Below are positions 36,697 through 46,496 of a stretch of DNA of 64,000 nucleotides, one piece after another. Source of the stretch: Pelagivirga sediminicola. GTDB taxonomy: Bacteria; Pseudomonadota; Alphaproteobacteria; Rhodobacterales; Rhodobacteraceae. The translations under genes and the position numbers were made by a program. Below the pieces are notes generated by a model. It was not told where the DNA came from. It did no database searches and saw only the letters and a program-made list of their open reading frames with translations. The stretch's first letter is position 1. Each line of letters opens with the position of its first letter. The DNA lies in NCBI RefSeq assembly GCF_003072125.1, contig NZ_QCYH01000007.1, forward strand, positions 119,287 through 183,286. Reading direction: 5' to 3'.

Positions 36697-37278
36697 ATGG
36701 TCTATGTAAAATGGGTTTTCTGGGGCGTGTTCTGGGTCGCGGTCATCGCGTTCCTGCATTACACGTTGCCTCAGCACGACATCGCGCGCATCACGGACAC
36801 TTATGAAAAACGCGTCGATTTCGGGGAAAACTCGATTTTCTGGGCCAATTCGGACAGCGGCAACGCCGCCGCGCCAACCAATCGCGACGTCTTTTTCATC
36901 CAGGCGTTCCGGACCAACGACAAGCCGATGATCTATCGCAACGAGGATACCGGCTGGGGCTGGCCGCCCTATTTCAAGTTCGACACCTCGAACCTGCAGG
37001 CCGAAGCGTCGGATCTGATGTCCAAGCGCAGCGCGGGGTCGGCGCAGTGGGTGTCGATCACGCATTACGGCTGGCGCAACGAATTCCTGTCGATCTTCCC
37101 GAACGCGATTTCGGTCAGACCCGTCGCGGGGCCGGATGTGCGCATCATCCCGTGGTTCAACATCATCCTGCTGACCCTGCTTGCCGCCCTTGCCTGGGGC
37201 ATCTGGGCGCGGTGGAAGAAATACTGGTCGCGCCGCGAGAAGCGCAAGTTCGACGAATACACGGACGGCTGGGGCTGA
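36697..37278 (+). CDS. DUF1523 family membrane protein
   Basis: The 193-residue protein matches the DUF1523 pattern: an N-terminal helix (VKWVFWGVFWVAVIAFL), FLHYTLPQHDIARITDTYEK, a periplasmic domain with NEDTGWGWPPYFKFDTSNL and VSITHYGWRNEFLSIFPNA, and a second helix near 152-170 followed by a basic tail. Both helices place the middle domain outside the membrane. The function is unknown. It follows the small membrane protein by ten bases. Confidence 0.87.
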   Translation: MVYVKWVFWGVFWVAVIAFLHYTLPQHDIARITDTYEKRVDFGENSIFWANSDSGNAAAPTNRDVFFIQAFRTNDKPMIYRNEDTGWGWPPYFKFDTSNLQAEASDLMSKRSAGSAQWVSITHYGWRNEFLSIFPNAISVRPVAGPDVRIIPWFNIILLTLLAALAWGIWARWKKYWSRREKRKFDEYTDGWG

Positions 37279-37352
37279 CGCTTTTCGCGTAAAATCCGGC
37301 GCCGGCATCGGGCCAGATTGCGCCGGGCATAGGTCCGGTCTAGCGTCGGAAC

Positions 37353-38816
37353 ATGGCAATTCCGGTTGATACGTTTTTCCTCGGCCCCGATGGCGAGGGC
37401 ACCTTGCAGGCGCGCATCCAGCAGATGATCGCCGAAGGCATCCTGTCGGGACGGCTGAAAAAGGGCGAGCGTCTGCCGTCGTCGCGCAGTCTGGCGGCGC
37501 ATCTGGGTGTCAGCCGCATGACGGTGACGCTGGCCTATGCCGATCTTCAGGCCAGCGATTATCTGTCGGCGCGCGATCGCTCGGGCTATTACATCTCCGC
37601 CAACGCGCCCGAGCCGCCGCGCTTTGCCTCGCGCCCGGCCGGCGAGGACCGCATCGACTGGTCGCGCGCGCTGGGGCGCCGTTTTACCGGGGGCGCGACG
37701 CCGGACCGGCCGCTGAACTGGGCGGATTACCCTTATCCCTTCCTCTACGGGCAAACCGATCCGAAGCTGTTCGATCATGCCAACTGGCGCCATTGCGCGC
37801 TGCGGGCGCTGGGCACGCGCGATTTCCACGCGCAGGCCACCGATTACTATGATCAGGACGACCCGAAGCTGATCGAATTCATCACCCGCCACACCTTGCC
37901 CCGGCGCGGCATACTGGCCGAGCCGGATGAGATCCTCGTGACGATGGGCGCGCAGAACGCGCTGTGGCTGACCGCGCAGGTGCTGCTGACCCAGCGGCGC
38001 ACGGCGGTGGTCGAGGATCCGTGCTATCACGGTTTGCGCGATATCCTGACGCAATCGCGCTGCCATACCGCCGCGGTGCCGGTGGATGCGCGCGGCCTGC
38101 CGCCCGATCTGCTGCCCGACCATGCGGACGTGATATTTACCACGCCCAGCCACCAATGCCCGACCAATGCCACCATGCCGATGGCGCGACGCCGCGCGCT
38201 GCTGGCATCGGCGCGGGACATGGACGCGCTGATCGTCGAGGATGATTACGAATTCGAGATGGCGTTCCTGAACGCGCCGTCCCCGTCGCTGAAATCGCTC
38301 GATCGGGACGGGCGGGTGATTTACGTGGGCAGCTTTTCCAAGTCGATCTTTCCGGGCCTGCGCCTTGGCTATCTGGTGGGCCCGCGCCCCTTCATCCGCG
38401 AGGCGCGCGCGCTGCGGGCCAGCGTTCTGCGCCATCCGCCCGGCCTGATGCAGCGCACGGCGGCCTATTTCCTCAGTTTGGGGCATTACGACAGCCTGAT
38501 CCGCCGGATGTCGCGCGCCTATGCCGAGCGGCGCCGCGTGATGGAGGCGGCGCTGGCGCAGCATGGCCTGACGGTGGCCGGGCGCGGCGTGCATGGCGGA
38601 TCATCCATCTGGATGCGCGCCCCTGAAGACGTGGACATGGGCGCCGTTGCAGATGCGCTGCGCGGGCAGGGCGTCCTGATCGAGCCGGGCGCGTCCTTCT
38701 TTCACGGCGCGGCGCCGCCGCGCAATTACTACCGCCTTGCCTATTCGTCGATCCCGCCGGGGCGCATCAATGCCGGGATCGCCCTGATTGCCGCCGCGCT
38801 GCAAGAATGTGGGTGA
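37353..38816 (+). CDS. MocR-type transcriptional regulator (GntR-aminotransferase fusion)
   Basis: The 487-residue regulator has an N-terminal GntR winged helix (about residues 12-80; GERLPSSRSLAAHLGVSRMT) joined to a class-I aminotransferase-like domain with the PLP-lysine region YVGSFSKSIFPGLRLGYLVG. MocR proteins bind PLP and amino-acid-like effectors. TauR, the taurine regulator, belongs to this class. Placement directly before soeABC, in a genome with tpa, makes a sulfonate-related role plausible but unproven. It ends 77 bases before the chosen soeA start, so it may be in one transcript with it. Confidence 0.85.
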   Translation: MAIPVDTFFLGPDGEGTLQARIQQMIAEGILSGRLKKGERLPSSRSLAAHLGVSRMTVTLAYADLQASDYLSARDRSGYYISANAPEPPRFASRPAGEDRIDWSRALGRRFTGGATPDRPLNWADYPYPFLYGQTDPKLFDHANWRHCALRALGTRDFHAQATDYYDQDDPKLIEFITRHTLPRRGILAEPDEILVTMGAQNALWLTAQVLLTQRRTAVVEDPCYHGLRDILTQSRCHTAAVPVDARGLPPDLLPDHADVIFTTPSHQCPTNATMPMARRRALLASARDMDALIVEDDYEFEMAFLNAPSPSLKSLDRDGRVIYVGSFSKSIFPGLRLGYLVGPRPFIREARALRASVLRHPPGLMQRTAAYFLSLGHYDSLIRRMSRAYAERRRVMEAALAQHGLTVAGRGVHGGSSIWMRAPEDVDMGAVADALRGQGVLIEPGASFFHGAAPPRNYYRLAYSSIPPGRINAGIALIAAALQECG

Positions 38817-38893
38817 CAAGCGGGACCGAGTTCTGCTTACCTCGCAAAAGGACAGGACAATTTCCCGCCCGCCCGATGGAAGGCCGCAACGCC

Positions 38894-41722
38894 GTGACGC
38901 AGCATCAGCCCGAGCTTGACCTTAGCCCGCCCGTCTCGGACGAGGTGCGCCGCACGACCTGCTACATGTGCGCCTGCCGCTGCGGCATCAACGTGCATAT
39001 GAAGGCGGGCAAGGTCGCCTATATCGAGGGCAACCGCGATCATCCGGTCAACAAGGGCGTGGTCTGTGCCAAGGGCAGCGCCGGCATCATGCAGCACAAT
39101 TCGCCCGCCCGCCTGCGCGCGCCCCTGCGCCGGGTCGGGCCGCGCGGATCGGGCGAATTCGAGGAAATCAGCTGGGACGAGGCGCTGAGCCTCGCGACCG
39201 ACTGGCTGGCGCCGCTGCGCGCGACGGCCCCCGAGAAGCTGGCGTTTTTCACCGGGCGCGACCAGTCGCAGTCCTTCACCAGCTATTGGGCGCAGAATTT
39301 CGGCACGCCCAATTACGCGGCGCATGGCGGGTTCTGCTCGGTCAACATGGCGGCGGCGGGGATCTATACGATGGGCGGCGCGTTCTGGGAATTCGGCACG
39401 CCCGATTGGGAGCATACCAAGCTGTTCATGCTCTTCGGCGTGGCCGAGGACCATGACAGCAACCCGATCAAGATGGGGATCGGCCGGCTCAAGGCGCGCG
39501 GCGCGCGGGTGATCGGCGTCAATCCCGTGCGCAGCGGCTATAACGCGGTTGCCGATGACTGGGTCGGGATCACGCCCGGCACCGATGGGCTGTTCATCCT
39601 CAGCCTTATCCACGAGCTGATGAAGGCGGGCAAGATCGACGTCGATTACCTGTCGCGCTACACCAACGCGCCGGTGCTGGTGAATGGCGATGCCAAGTCG
39701 CCCGACCACGGCCTGTTCCTGCGCGATGAGAACGGCAAGCCGCTGGTGATCGACCGCAACACCGGCAAGCTGGCCGCCTTCGATGCGCCCGGCATCCGCC
39801 CCGATCTGCACGCGACGCACCGCGCCGCGGGCGTCACGCACCGGCCGGTCATGCACCTGATGGCCGAGCAATATCTCGATCCGAAATACGCCCCCGAAGC
39901 GGTGGCCGAACGCTGCGGCCTGACCGTGCAAAAGATCAAGACGATCGCCGCTGAACTGGCCCGCGTCGCCTTTGACGAGGCGATCACGCTGGACCGGGAA
40001 TGGACCGATTTCCGCGGCGAGACGCACCGGACAATGACCGGCCGCCCGGTCAGCTTTCACGCGATGCGCGGGATTTCCGCCCATTCCAACGGGTTCCAGA
40101 CCTGCCGCGCGCTGCACGTTCTGCAGATCCTTCTGGGCAGCGTCGAGGTGCCCGGCGGCATGCGTTTCAAGCCGCCCTATCCCAAGCCCGTCAGCGCCCA
40201 TCCCCGGCCGCACAGCAAATGCGCCCCCGGCACGCCGCTGGATGGCCCGCACCTGGGCTATCCCGCAGGGCCGGACGATCTGTGCCTGCGGCCTGATGGC
40301 AGCCCCGCGCGCATCGACAAGGCGTTTACGTGGGAAAACCCGCTCAGTGCGCATGGCCTGATGCATATGGTGATCTCGAACGCCCATGCGGGCGATCCTT
40401 ACAGGATCGACACGCTGTTTCTCTATATGGCGAACATGGCGTGGAATTCGTCGATGAATGTCGGCGGCGTCACCGAGATGCTGACCGATAGGGGCGAGAA
40501 CGGCGATTACGTCATCCCGCGCATCATCTATTCGGATGCCTACTCCAGCGAGATGGTCGCCTATGCCGACCTGATCCTGCCCGACACCACCTATTTGGAG
40601 CGTTTCGACTGCATCTCGCTGCTGGATCGCCCGATCAGCGAGCCGGACGCCGCCGCCGACGCGATCCGCTGGCCGGTGGTCGCGCCGGACCGCGATGTGC
40701 GCGGCTTCCAGTCGGTCATGTGCGAGCTGGGCGCGCGGCTGAACCTGCCGGGCTTCGTGACCGAGGATGGCGGCCAGAAATACGCCGACTACGCAGATTA
40801 CATCACGAACCACCAGCGCAAGCCGGGCATCGGCCCGCTGGCGGGCTGGCGCATCGGCGATGATGGCATCACCCACGGGCGCGGTGCGCCGAACGCGGCG
40901 CAACTGGACAGCTATATCAAGAACGGCAGCTTCTGCGTGCTGCCCATCCCGGATGAGGCGCAATATTACAAGCCGTGGAACATGGCTTATCAGGACTGGG
41001 CCGTGCGCACCGGGATCTTCGACACGCCGCAGCCCTATATCTTCGATCTTTATTCCGAGCCGCTGCGCCGTTTCCAGCTGGCCGCCGAAGGGCACGGGGC
41101 GCACCAGCCCCCCGATGCCCTGCGCGGGCGCATCAAGGCGACGATGGCGCCCCTGCCCATCTGGTATCCCGCACTGGAGGACGGTCACGTGGACGGCGAG
41201 GAATTCCCGATCCACGCCCTCACCCAGCGTCCGATGGCGATGTATCACTCCTGGGGAGGGCAAAACGCGTGGCTGCGCCAGATCCACGGGCACAATCCGC
41301 TCTACCTGCCGACGAACCTGTTCCAGAAACACGGGTTCAGCGATGGCGACTGGGCGTGCGTCACGTCCGCCCATGGCGAGATCACCGTGCCGGTCGCGCA
41401 TATGGCCGCGCTCAACCCGCACACTGTCTGGACATGGAATGCCATCGGCAAGCGCAAGGGCGCCTGGGCGCTGAGGGACGGCGCGCCCGAGGGGACCCGC
41501 GGCTTCCTGCTCAACCACATCATCCACGAGCTTTTGCCGCCCAAGGGCGATGGCCTGCGCTGGGCCAATTCCGACCCGGTAACGGGGCAGGCCGCATGGT
41601 TCGACCTGCGGGTGAAGATCGAAAAGGTCGCCGCCCCGGATCAGGCTTATCCGGCGATGCCGCGCATCGCGTCGCCTGTCGGGCAGGGGCCGGGGGAACT
41701 GGCGTGGAAGGTGGGGCCATGA
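38894..41722 (+). CDS. soeA: sulfite dehydrogenase (quinone) molybdopterin subunit SoeA
   Basis: The 942-residue protein is a molybdopterin oxidoreductase of the DMSO-reductase superfamily with an N-terminal 4Fe-4S motif (Cys23, Cys26, Cys30 and Cys58 in TTCYMCACRCG and GVVCAKG). It then shows FFTGRDQSQSFTSYWAQNFG and FMLFGVAEDHDSNPIKMG. The sequence and the soeABC gene order fit SoeA, which oxidises cytoplasmic sulfite to sulfate and feeds electrons to quinone. No Tat signal is seen, agreeing with the cytoplasmic site. The GTG at 38894 has GGAAGG ten bases upstream; ATG 38876 would add six residues. A related CISM reductase is the alternative. Confidence 0.82.
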   Translation: MTQHQPELDLSPPVSDEVRRTTCYMCACRCGINVHMKAGKVAYIEGNRDHPVNKGVVCAKGSAGIMQHNSPARLRAPLRRVGPRGSGEFEEISWDEALSLATDWLAPLRATAPEKLAFFTGRDQSQSFTSYWAQNFGTPNYAAHGGFCSVNMAAAGIYTMGGAFWEFGTPDWEHTKLFMLFGVAEDHDSNPIKMGIGRLKARGARVIGVNPVRSGYNAVADDWVGITPGTDGLFILSLIHELMKAGKIDVDYLSRYTNAPVLVNGDAKSPDHGLFLRDENGKPLVIDRNTGKLAAFDAPGIRPDLHATHRAAGVTHRPVMHLMAEQYLDPKYAPEAVAERCGLTVQKIKTIAAELARVAFDEAITLDREWTDFRGETHRTMTGRPVSFHAMRGISAHSNGFQTCRALHVLQILLGSVEVPGGMRFKPPYPKPVSAHPRPHSKCAPGTPLDGPHLGYPAGPDDLCLRPDGSPARIDKAFTWENPLSAHGLMHMVISNAHAGDPYRIDTLFLYMANMAWNSSMNVGGVTEMLTDRGENGDYVIPRIIYSDAYSSEMVAYADLILPDTTYLERFDCISLLDRPISEPDAAADAIRWPVVAPDRDVRGFQSVMCELGARLNLPGFVTEDGGQKYADYADYITNHQRKPGIGPLAGWRIGDDGITHGRGAPNAAQLDSYIKNGSFCVLPIPDEAQYYKPWNMAYQDWAVRTGIFDTPQPYIFDLYSEPLRRFQLAAEGHGAHQPPDALRGRIKATMAPLPIWYPALEDGHVDGEEFPIHALTQRPMAMYHSWGGQNAWLRQIHGHNPLYLPTNLFQKHGFSDGDWACVTSAHGEITVPVAHMAALNPHTVWTWNAIGKRKGAWALRDGAPEGTRGFLLNHIIHELLPPKGDGLRWANSDPVTGQAAWFDLRVKIEKVAAPDQAYPAMPRIASPVGQGPGELAWKVGP

Positions 41723-41813
41723 GGCGCGCCCGTCTTCATCTTGGCGCAAATACTCCGGGGTCCGGGGCAGCGCCCCGGCCTGCCTGCGCCATCTTGCACG
41801 AAGGCCGCGCATC

Positions 41814-42578
41814 ATGACCCGGCTTCCCGAAACCACCCAGCGCAAGCTGGGCCTTGTCATCGATCTGGACACCTGCGTCGGCTGCCATGCCTGCGTCATT
41901 TCCTGCAAGGGCTGGAATACCGAGAATTACGGCGCGCCGCTCAGCGATCAGCGCCCCTATGGCGCGGACCCCAGCGGCACGTTCCTCAACCGCGTGCACA
42001 GCTACGAGTTGCAGCCGCTGGCCACCTCCGCCGCGCCGCATCCGGCGGCGCAGCTGGTGCATTTTCCCAAATCCTGCCTGCATTGCGAGGATGCGCCCTG
42101 CGTCACCGTCTGCCCCACCGGCGCCAGCTATAAACGCGCGGAGGACGGGATCGTTCTGGTGAACGAGACCGACTGCATCGGCTGCGGCCTCTGCGCCTGG
42201 GCCTGTCCTTATGGCGCGCGCGAGATGGACGCGGCAGAGGGCGTGATGAAGAAATGCACCCTCTGCGTCGATCGCATCTATAACGAGAACCTGCCCGAGA
42301 TCGACCGCGAGCCTGCCTGCGTGCGCACCTGTCCCGCAGGCGCGCGCCATTTCGGCGATTTCGCCGACCCCGGCAGCCATGTCAGCCGCCTGACCGTCGA
42401 GCGCGGCGGGTTTGACCTGATGCCCGAGCAGGGCACCAAGCCGGTCAACAAATACCTGCCGCCCCGTCCGCGCGACACTCTGGAGCAGACAGACATTCTG
42501 GCGCCCTTCCTTGAGCCCGTCGCCGAGGAGCCGCGAGGGTTCGCCGCATGGCTGGATCGCGCGCTGGAGGCGCTTTGA
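41814..42578 (+). CDS. soeB: sulfite dehydrogenase iron-sulfur subunit SoeB
   Basis: The 254-residue ferredoxin-like subunit carries four cysteine clusters for 4Fe-4S centres: CVGCHACVISC near residue 22, CLHCEDAPCVTVCPTGA, CIGCGLCAWACPYGA and CTLCVDR with a later CVRTCPAGARHFGD. It would relay electrons from SoeA to the membrane subunit SoeC, which starts one base after its stop. It lies 91 bases after soeA; the gap holds a GC-rich hairpin but no evident promoter. Confidence 0.85.
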   Translation: MTRLPETTQRKLGLVIDLDTCVGCHACVISCKGWNTENYGAPLSDQRPYGADPSGTFLNRVHSYELQPLATSAAPHPAAQLVHFPKSCLHCEDAPCVTVCPTGASYKRAEDGIVLVNETDCIGCGLCAWACPYGAREMDAAEGVMKKCTLCVDRIYNENLPEIDREPACVRTCPAGARHFGDFADPGSHVSRLTVERGGFDLMPEQGTKPVNKYLPPRPRDTLEQTDILAPFLEPVAEEPRGFAAWLDRALEAL

Positions 42579-42579
42579 G

Positions 42580-43458
42580 ATGCATCCGGCGCCGTCCGTC
42601 ATCATATTCACGACGCTGTCGGGTCTTGGTTTTGGCCTGTTGGTCTGGCTGGGTCTGGGCCTGCTGGTGCCGACCGGCTGGGTCGCGTTCGCCTTCTTTG
42701 TCATCGCCTACCTGCTGGCGGTGGGCGGGCTGATGGCCTCGGCGTTTCATCTGGGGCGCCCCGAACGCGCGCTCAAGGCATTCACCCAATGGCGCACCAG
42801 CTGGCTGAGCCGCGAGGCGTGCGTGTCGGTCGCGGCGCTGGTGGTGATGGCGCTCTATGGCGCGGGGCTTGTGTTCTTCGATCAGCGCTGGGCGCCGCTG
42901 GGCTGGCTGGGGGCGGCGCTGTGTCTGGGGGTGGTCGGCATCACCTCGATGATCTACGCGCAGATGCGCACGGTGCCGCGCTGGCGCAGCTGGCTGACGC
43001 CCGCGCTTTTCCTTGCGCTGGCGCTGGCGGGAGGTGCGCTGCTGTCGGGGCAGACGGTTCTGGCGCTGGTTCTTCTGCCGGTCGCGGCGCTTGTTCAGAT
43101 CGCATGGTGGCTGCGCGGTGACCGGGCGCTGGGGCGGTCCGGCACGGACCTGGCGACGGCCACGGGGCTGGGCGGGGCCGGCACCTTGCGCGCGTTCGAG
43201 CCGCCGCATACAGGCACGAACTATCTGACGCGCGAGTTCATCCACGTGGTCGGGCGCCGCCATGCGCAAAAGCTGCGCAGCATCGCCTTCGCGCTTGGCT
43301 ATGTGTTGCCGATCCTGCTATTGGGCCTGCCCTTGCCGCATCTGGCGGCGGCATTGGCGGTGCTGTGTCACGTGGCGGGCATCTTCGCCTCGCGCTGGCT
43401 TTTCTTCGCCGAGGCCGAGCATGTCGTCGGCCTTTACTATGGCAAGCGCGGCGCATGA
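42580..43458 (+). CDS. soeC: sulfite dehydrogenase membrane subunit SoeC (DmsC-like)
   Basis: The 292-residue protein has about eight predicted membrane helices and belongs to the DmsC/NrfD type of quinone-reactive anchors. The family-like ASAFHLGRPERALKAFTQWR follows the second helix, and FIHVVGRRHAQKLR precedes the last pair. The start at MHPAPSV is chosen because it follows the soeB stop by one base and opens straight into the first helix. It should pass electrons from SoeAB to quinone. Confidence 0.84.
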   Translation: MHPAPSVIIFTTLSGLGFGLLVWLGLGLLVPTGWVAFAFFVIAYLLAVGGLMASAFHLGRPERALKAFTQWRTSWLSREACVSVAALVVMALYGAGLVFFDQRWAPLGWLGAALCLGVVGITSMIYAQMRTVPRWRSWLTPALFLALALAGGALLSGQTVLALVLLPVAALVQIAWWLRGDRALGRSGTDLATATGLGGAGTLRAFEPPHTGTNYLTREFIHVVGRRHAQKLRSIAFALGYVLPILLLGLPLPHLAAALAVLCHVAGIFASRWLFFAEAEHVVGLYYGKRGA

Positions 43459-43501
43459 GACCGCCGCGCCAGAGCCGCGCCGTCTGAAAGGATCACCGTC
43501 C

Positions 43502-44659
43502 ATGAGCGACCGCAAAAATCGCCCGCTGTCCCCGGCCACGCGCCTTGCCCAGGCGCTGCATCACGTGGAGGAGCGGACCGGCGCGCTGACCCCGACGATC
43601 CAGCTGTCGGCCACCTATGCGCGCGGCGCCGATTATGCGCCGCGCCAGCCCTATATCTACCGCCGCGACAGCAACGAGACGACCGAGCATGCCGAGGCGA
43701 TCATCGCCGATCTGGAAGGCGCGGCGGCAACGCTGCTGTTCGCCTCCGGCATGTCCGCCGCGGGCGCGGTGCTGGAGGCGCTGCCGTCCGGCGCGCATGT
43801 GGTGGCGCCGGGCGTGATGTATCACGGCGTGCTGCAACAGATGCAAAAGCACCAGACCACCGGGCGCCTTGCGATCACGCATTACACCGCCGGCGATCTG
43901 GACGCGATGAAGGCGGCCATCCGCCCCGGCCAGACCGCGCTGATCTGGGTCGAGACGCCGAACAATCCCGACTGGACCGTGACGGACATCGCCGCCGCCG
44001 CCGCCATCGCGCATGAGGCAGGCGCGCGGCTGATTACCGACTGCACCGCAACGCCGCCCTGCTGCACCCGCGCGCTGGAGCTGGGGGCCGACATCTCGTT
44101 CCATTCGGCGACGAAGTATCTGAACGGCCATTCCGACGTGACCGCCGGGGCGCTTTCGGTGCGCCGGGCAGGCGCGCTGTGGGATGCCATCGCCGATGTG
44201 CGCAAGCTGCAGGGCACGGTCCTGCACAGTTTCGATGCGTGGCTTTTGATCCGCGGGATGCGCACCCTGACGTTGCGGGTGGAGCGGCAGACGGAAAACG
44301 CGCTGGCCATCGCGCGGCATTTCGAGGGGGATCCGCGGCTGGAGGCGGTGCTGTATCCGGGCCTTGCGTCCCATCCCGGCCACGACATCGCCCGGCGTCA
44401 GACGGACGGCATGTTCGGCGGCATGCTGTCGATCATCGTAAAGGGCGGCGAGCGCGCCGCCATCGACACGGCGCTGGCGTGCCGATTGTTTTATCCCGCG
44501 ACGTCGCTCGGCGGTGTCGAAAGCCTGATCGAGCATCGCAAGACGGTGTCGGGCCCCGGCTTTGACGTGCATCCGGCGCTTCTGCGCCTTTCCGTCGGGA
44601 TCGAGCATGCCCCGGACCTGATCGACGATCTGGAGCAGGCATTGGATGCGGCGACCTGA
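43502..44659 (+). CDS. cystathionine beta-lyase-like PLP enzyme
   Basis: The 385-residue Cys/Met-metabolism PLP enzyme shows TPTIQLSATYARGADYAP, LFASGMSAAGAVLEAL, VETPNNPDWTVTDI and the PLP-lysine SFHSATKYLNGHSDVTAG. It resembles MetC-type cystathionine beta-lyase, giving homocysteine, pyruvate and ammonia. AAAGGA lies about 11 bases upstream. It is only 43 bases after soeC on the same strand, linking it to sulfur metabolism. A cystathionine gamma-synthase-like or other C-S lyase activity cannot be excluded. Confidence 0.85.
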   Translation: MSDRKNRPLSPATRLAQALHHVEERTGALTPTIQLSATYARGADYAPRQPYIYRRDSNETTEHAEAIIADLEGAAATLLFASGMSAAGAVLEALPSGAHVVAPGVMYHGVLQQMQKHQTTGRLAITHYTAGDLDAMKAAIRPGQTALIWVETPNNPDWTVTDIAAAAAIAHEAGARLITDCTATPPCCTRALELGADISFHSATKYLNGHSDVTAGALSVRRAGALWDAIADVRKLQGTVLHSFDAWLLIRGMRTLTLRVERQTENALAIARHFEGDPRLEAVLYPGLASHPGHDIARRQTDGMFGGMLSIIVKGGERAAIDTALACRLFYPATSLGGVESLIEHRKTVSGPGFDVHPALLRLSVGIEHAPDLIDDLEQALDAAT

Positions 44660-44753
44660 GCGACCACAGCAGGCGGCTGTCAAGCGGCCGCTTGCCCCCG
44701 TTTCGCGATTCGTCATATAAATGCCTGATTGCCAACGGATATGGGCCAACGGT

Positions 44754-45767
44754 ATGTCACTTGACCTGAAAGAGGCGGTCAGCCTTTCGCCTGACACGCT
44801 GCGCCGGAATGACATTTTCGCCAACGCGATCAAGCACAGCCGCTTGCCACTGTGCATTACCGATCCGACCCTGCCGGACGAGCCGATCGTTTTCGCCAAT
44901 CAGGCATTTTGTGATCTGACCGGCTATGACGAGGACGATTTCATCGGTAAGAACTGCCGTTTCCTGCAAGGCCCGGAGACAACGCGCGAAAGCGTCGAGG
45001 CCATTCGCGCGGCGCTGGACGCGCGCGAGGTGACGATGATCGAGATCGTGAATTATCGCAAGAATGGCGAGAAATTCATCAACGCGCTGCAACTGGGCCC
45101 GGTTTACAACGACGATGGCGAGCTGATCTTTCGCTTCGGCTCGCAGATGGACATCTCGGTCACGCGCGAGCGCGAGCGCCGCGAGGCGGAATTGCGGACG
45201 TCCGAACTGCTGCACCGGCTCAAGAACATCGTCAACGTGATGAGCGTCATCATCAAGATGACCGGCCGCAGCGAGGAGAATCCCGAGGATTTCAGCGACA
45301 AGGTGATCGGGCGCCTTCAGGCATTGGGGCAATCGCATTTCCAGACGCTATCGGCAGAGCCGGGCGCCGCGCTGACCTTTGCGCAGCTGGCGGAAACCCT
45401 ACTGCTGGCCTATGCGCCCCTGGGCGAGCGGCAGGTGAGGTTTCATGGCGACGAGGTATCGCTTTCGGGCGCGGTGGTCACATCGCTGACCTTGTTGCTG
45501 CATGAATTGGCGACAAATTCGGTCAAACACGGCAGCCTTGGATCGGCCGAGGGGCATGTCGATCTGACCTGGACCGTGCCCGATGATGGCGTGTTCCACA
45601 TGATCTGGAGCGAACGCGGCGGGCCCGAAGTGGCCGAGCCGACCCGCCAGAGCGGCGCCGGGATCGTGTCAAACCTTGTGGCGGCGTCTAACGGCGCGCT
45701 CAACTTCGACTGGCAGCGCGAGGGGCTGATCGTCACGCTGGACCTGCCGATGGAGGATGGCGCCTGA
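44754..45767 (+). CDS. LOV-domain blue-light sensor histidine kinase
   Basis: The 337-residue protein has a LOV domain (about residues 20-135) with the canonical photoactive motif GKNCRFLQG (Cys68 forming the flavin adduct). A short coiled linker (RERERREAELRTSE) leads to an HWE/HisKA_2-type kinase with ELLHRLKN (His154 as likely phospho-acceptor) and the ATP-binding LLLHELATNSVKHG. No membrane segment is present, so it is a soluble blue-light kinase. No response regulator is adjacent. The start MSLDLKEA at 44754 is preferred over an ATG at 44721. Confidence 0.92.
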   Translation: MSLDLKEAVSLSPDTLRRNDIFANAIKHSRLPLCITDPTLPDEPIVFANQAFCDLTGYDEDDFIGKNCRFLQGPETTRESVEAIRAALDAREVTMIEIVNYRKNGEKFINALQLGPVYNDDGELIFRFGSQMDISVTRERERREAELRTSELLHRLKNIVNVMSVIIKMTGRSEENPEDFSDKVIGRLQALGQSHFQTLSAEPGAALTFAQLAETLLLAYAPLGERQVRFHGDEVSLSGAVVTSLTLLLHELATNSVKHGSLGSAEGHVDLTWTVPDDGVFHMIWSERGGPEVAEPTRQSGAGIVSNLVAASNGALNFDWQREGLIVTLDLPMEDGA

Positions 45768-45794
45768 CGGGCATCGCGACGGGCATCGCGGCCG

Positions 45795-46484
45795 TCAGGT
45801 ATCGCCGCCGCCCGTGGTGCCAAAGCGCCCTTCGGCCCATTTCGACAGGCGCAGCATCGGATAGCAGTAGATGAAATAGAAGACCGCGATCAGGCTGTAG
45901 ATGAACATGATGTCGCCGGGCATCCGCATGATCGCCACCTCGCCCTGACGGGTCAGCTCGGATATGCCGATCACCGACAGGACCGCCGTGCTCTTGATCA
46001 CGATGACATAGATGCTGGCCATCGGCGGGATCGTCAGTTTCAGCGCCTGGGGCACGACGATATGGCGATAGGTCTGCGCCCGCGTCATGCCGACCGAGCG
46101 CGCGGCCTCGGCCTGACCCTTGGGCACGGCATTGATCGCGGCGGCGACGATTTCGGTCACGTAGCTGGAGGTATAGAGCGACAGCGACACGATGGCCGCC
46201 ATGTAGCTGTCGAAGGACAGCCACGCGATGCCGGTCGCGGGCAGCACGAAATAGACGATGTAGAGCTGCACAAGGTAGGGCGAGCCGCGCAGCAGGTGCA
46301 GATAAAGATTGATCACCCCGTTCAGCAGCCTGAAGCCGGTGGTCTTGGCCACGCCCAGCACAAAGCCGATGGTCGATCCGATGAGAATGGCGATGATCGA
46401 AATCTGGAAGGTCAGCCACAGCCCCTTCAGCAGGAAGGGATAAAGCTGAACCACGATGTCCCACTTGTCAGTGATCCATTCCAT
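45795..46484 (-). CDS. polar amino-acid ABC transporter permease
   Basis: The 229-residue HisM-type permease has about five helices and the EAA loop EAARSVGMTRAQTYRHIVVP, which contacts the ATPase. It is the last gene of a five-gene minus-strand run (dapF, ATPase, binding protein, permease, permease) and lies 12 bases after its sister permease, with which it should form the heterodimeric membrane channel. Confidence 0.92.
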   Translation of the reverse strand: MEWITDKWDIVVQLYPFLLKGLWLTFQISIIAILIGSTIGFVLGVAKTTGFRLLNGVINLYLHLLRGSPYLVQLYIVYFVLPATGIAWLSFDSYMAAIVSLSLYTSSYVTEIVAAAINAVPKGQAEAARSVGMTRAQTYRHIVVPQALKLTIPPMASIYVIVIKSTAVLSVIGISELTRQGEVAIMRMPGDIMFIYSLIAVFYFIYCYPMLRLSKWAEGRFGTTGGGDT

Positions 46485-46496
46485 GCGCCGCCCCCC

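Noticed and set aside
33973..37326. A 15-base identical sequence (GCCAGATTGCGCCGG) upstream of both creatinase and the MocR gene
   Set aside because: One repeated 15-mer is expected by chance in 64 kb of GC-rich DNA, and no further conservation surrounds it.
41723..41813. GC-rich hairpin between soeA and soeB as a terminator
   Set aside because: It has no T-run, and the three soe genes need coordinated expression; it is at most a pause or stability element.
38837..41908. A 1023-codon open frame antisense to soeA
   Set aside because: It mirrors the codon structure of soeA, has Arg/Asp/His-rich composition with no motif, and soeA carries conserved iron-sulfur and molybdopterin motifs.
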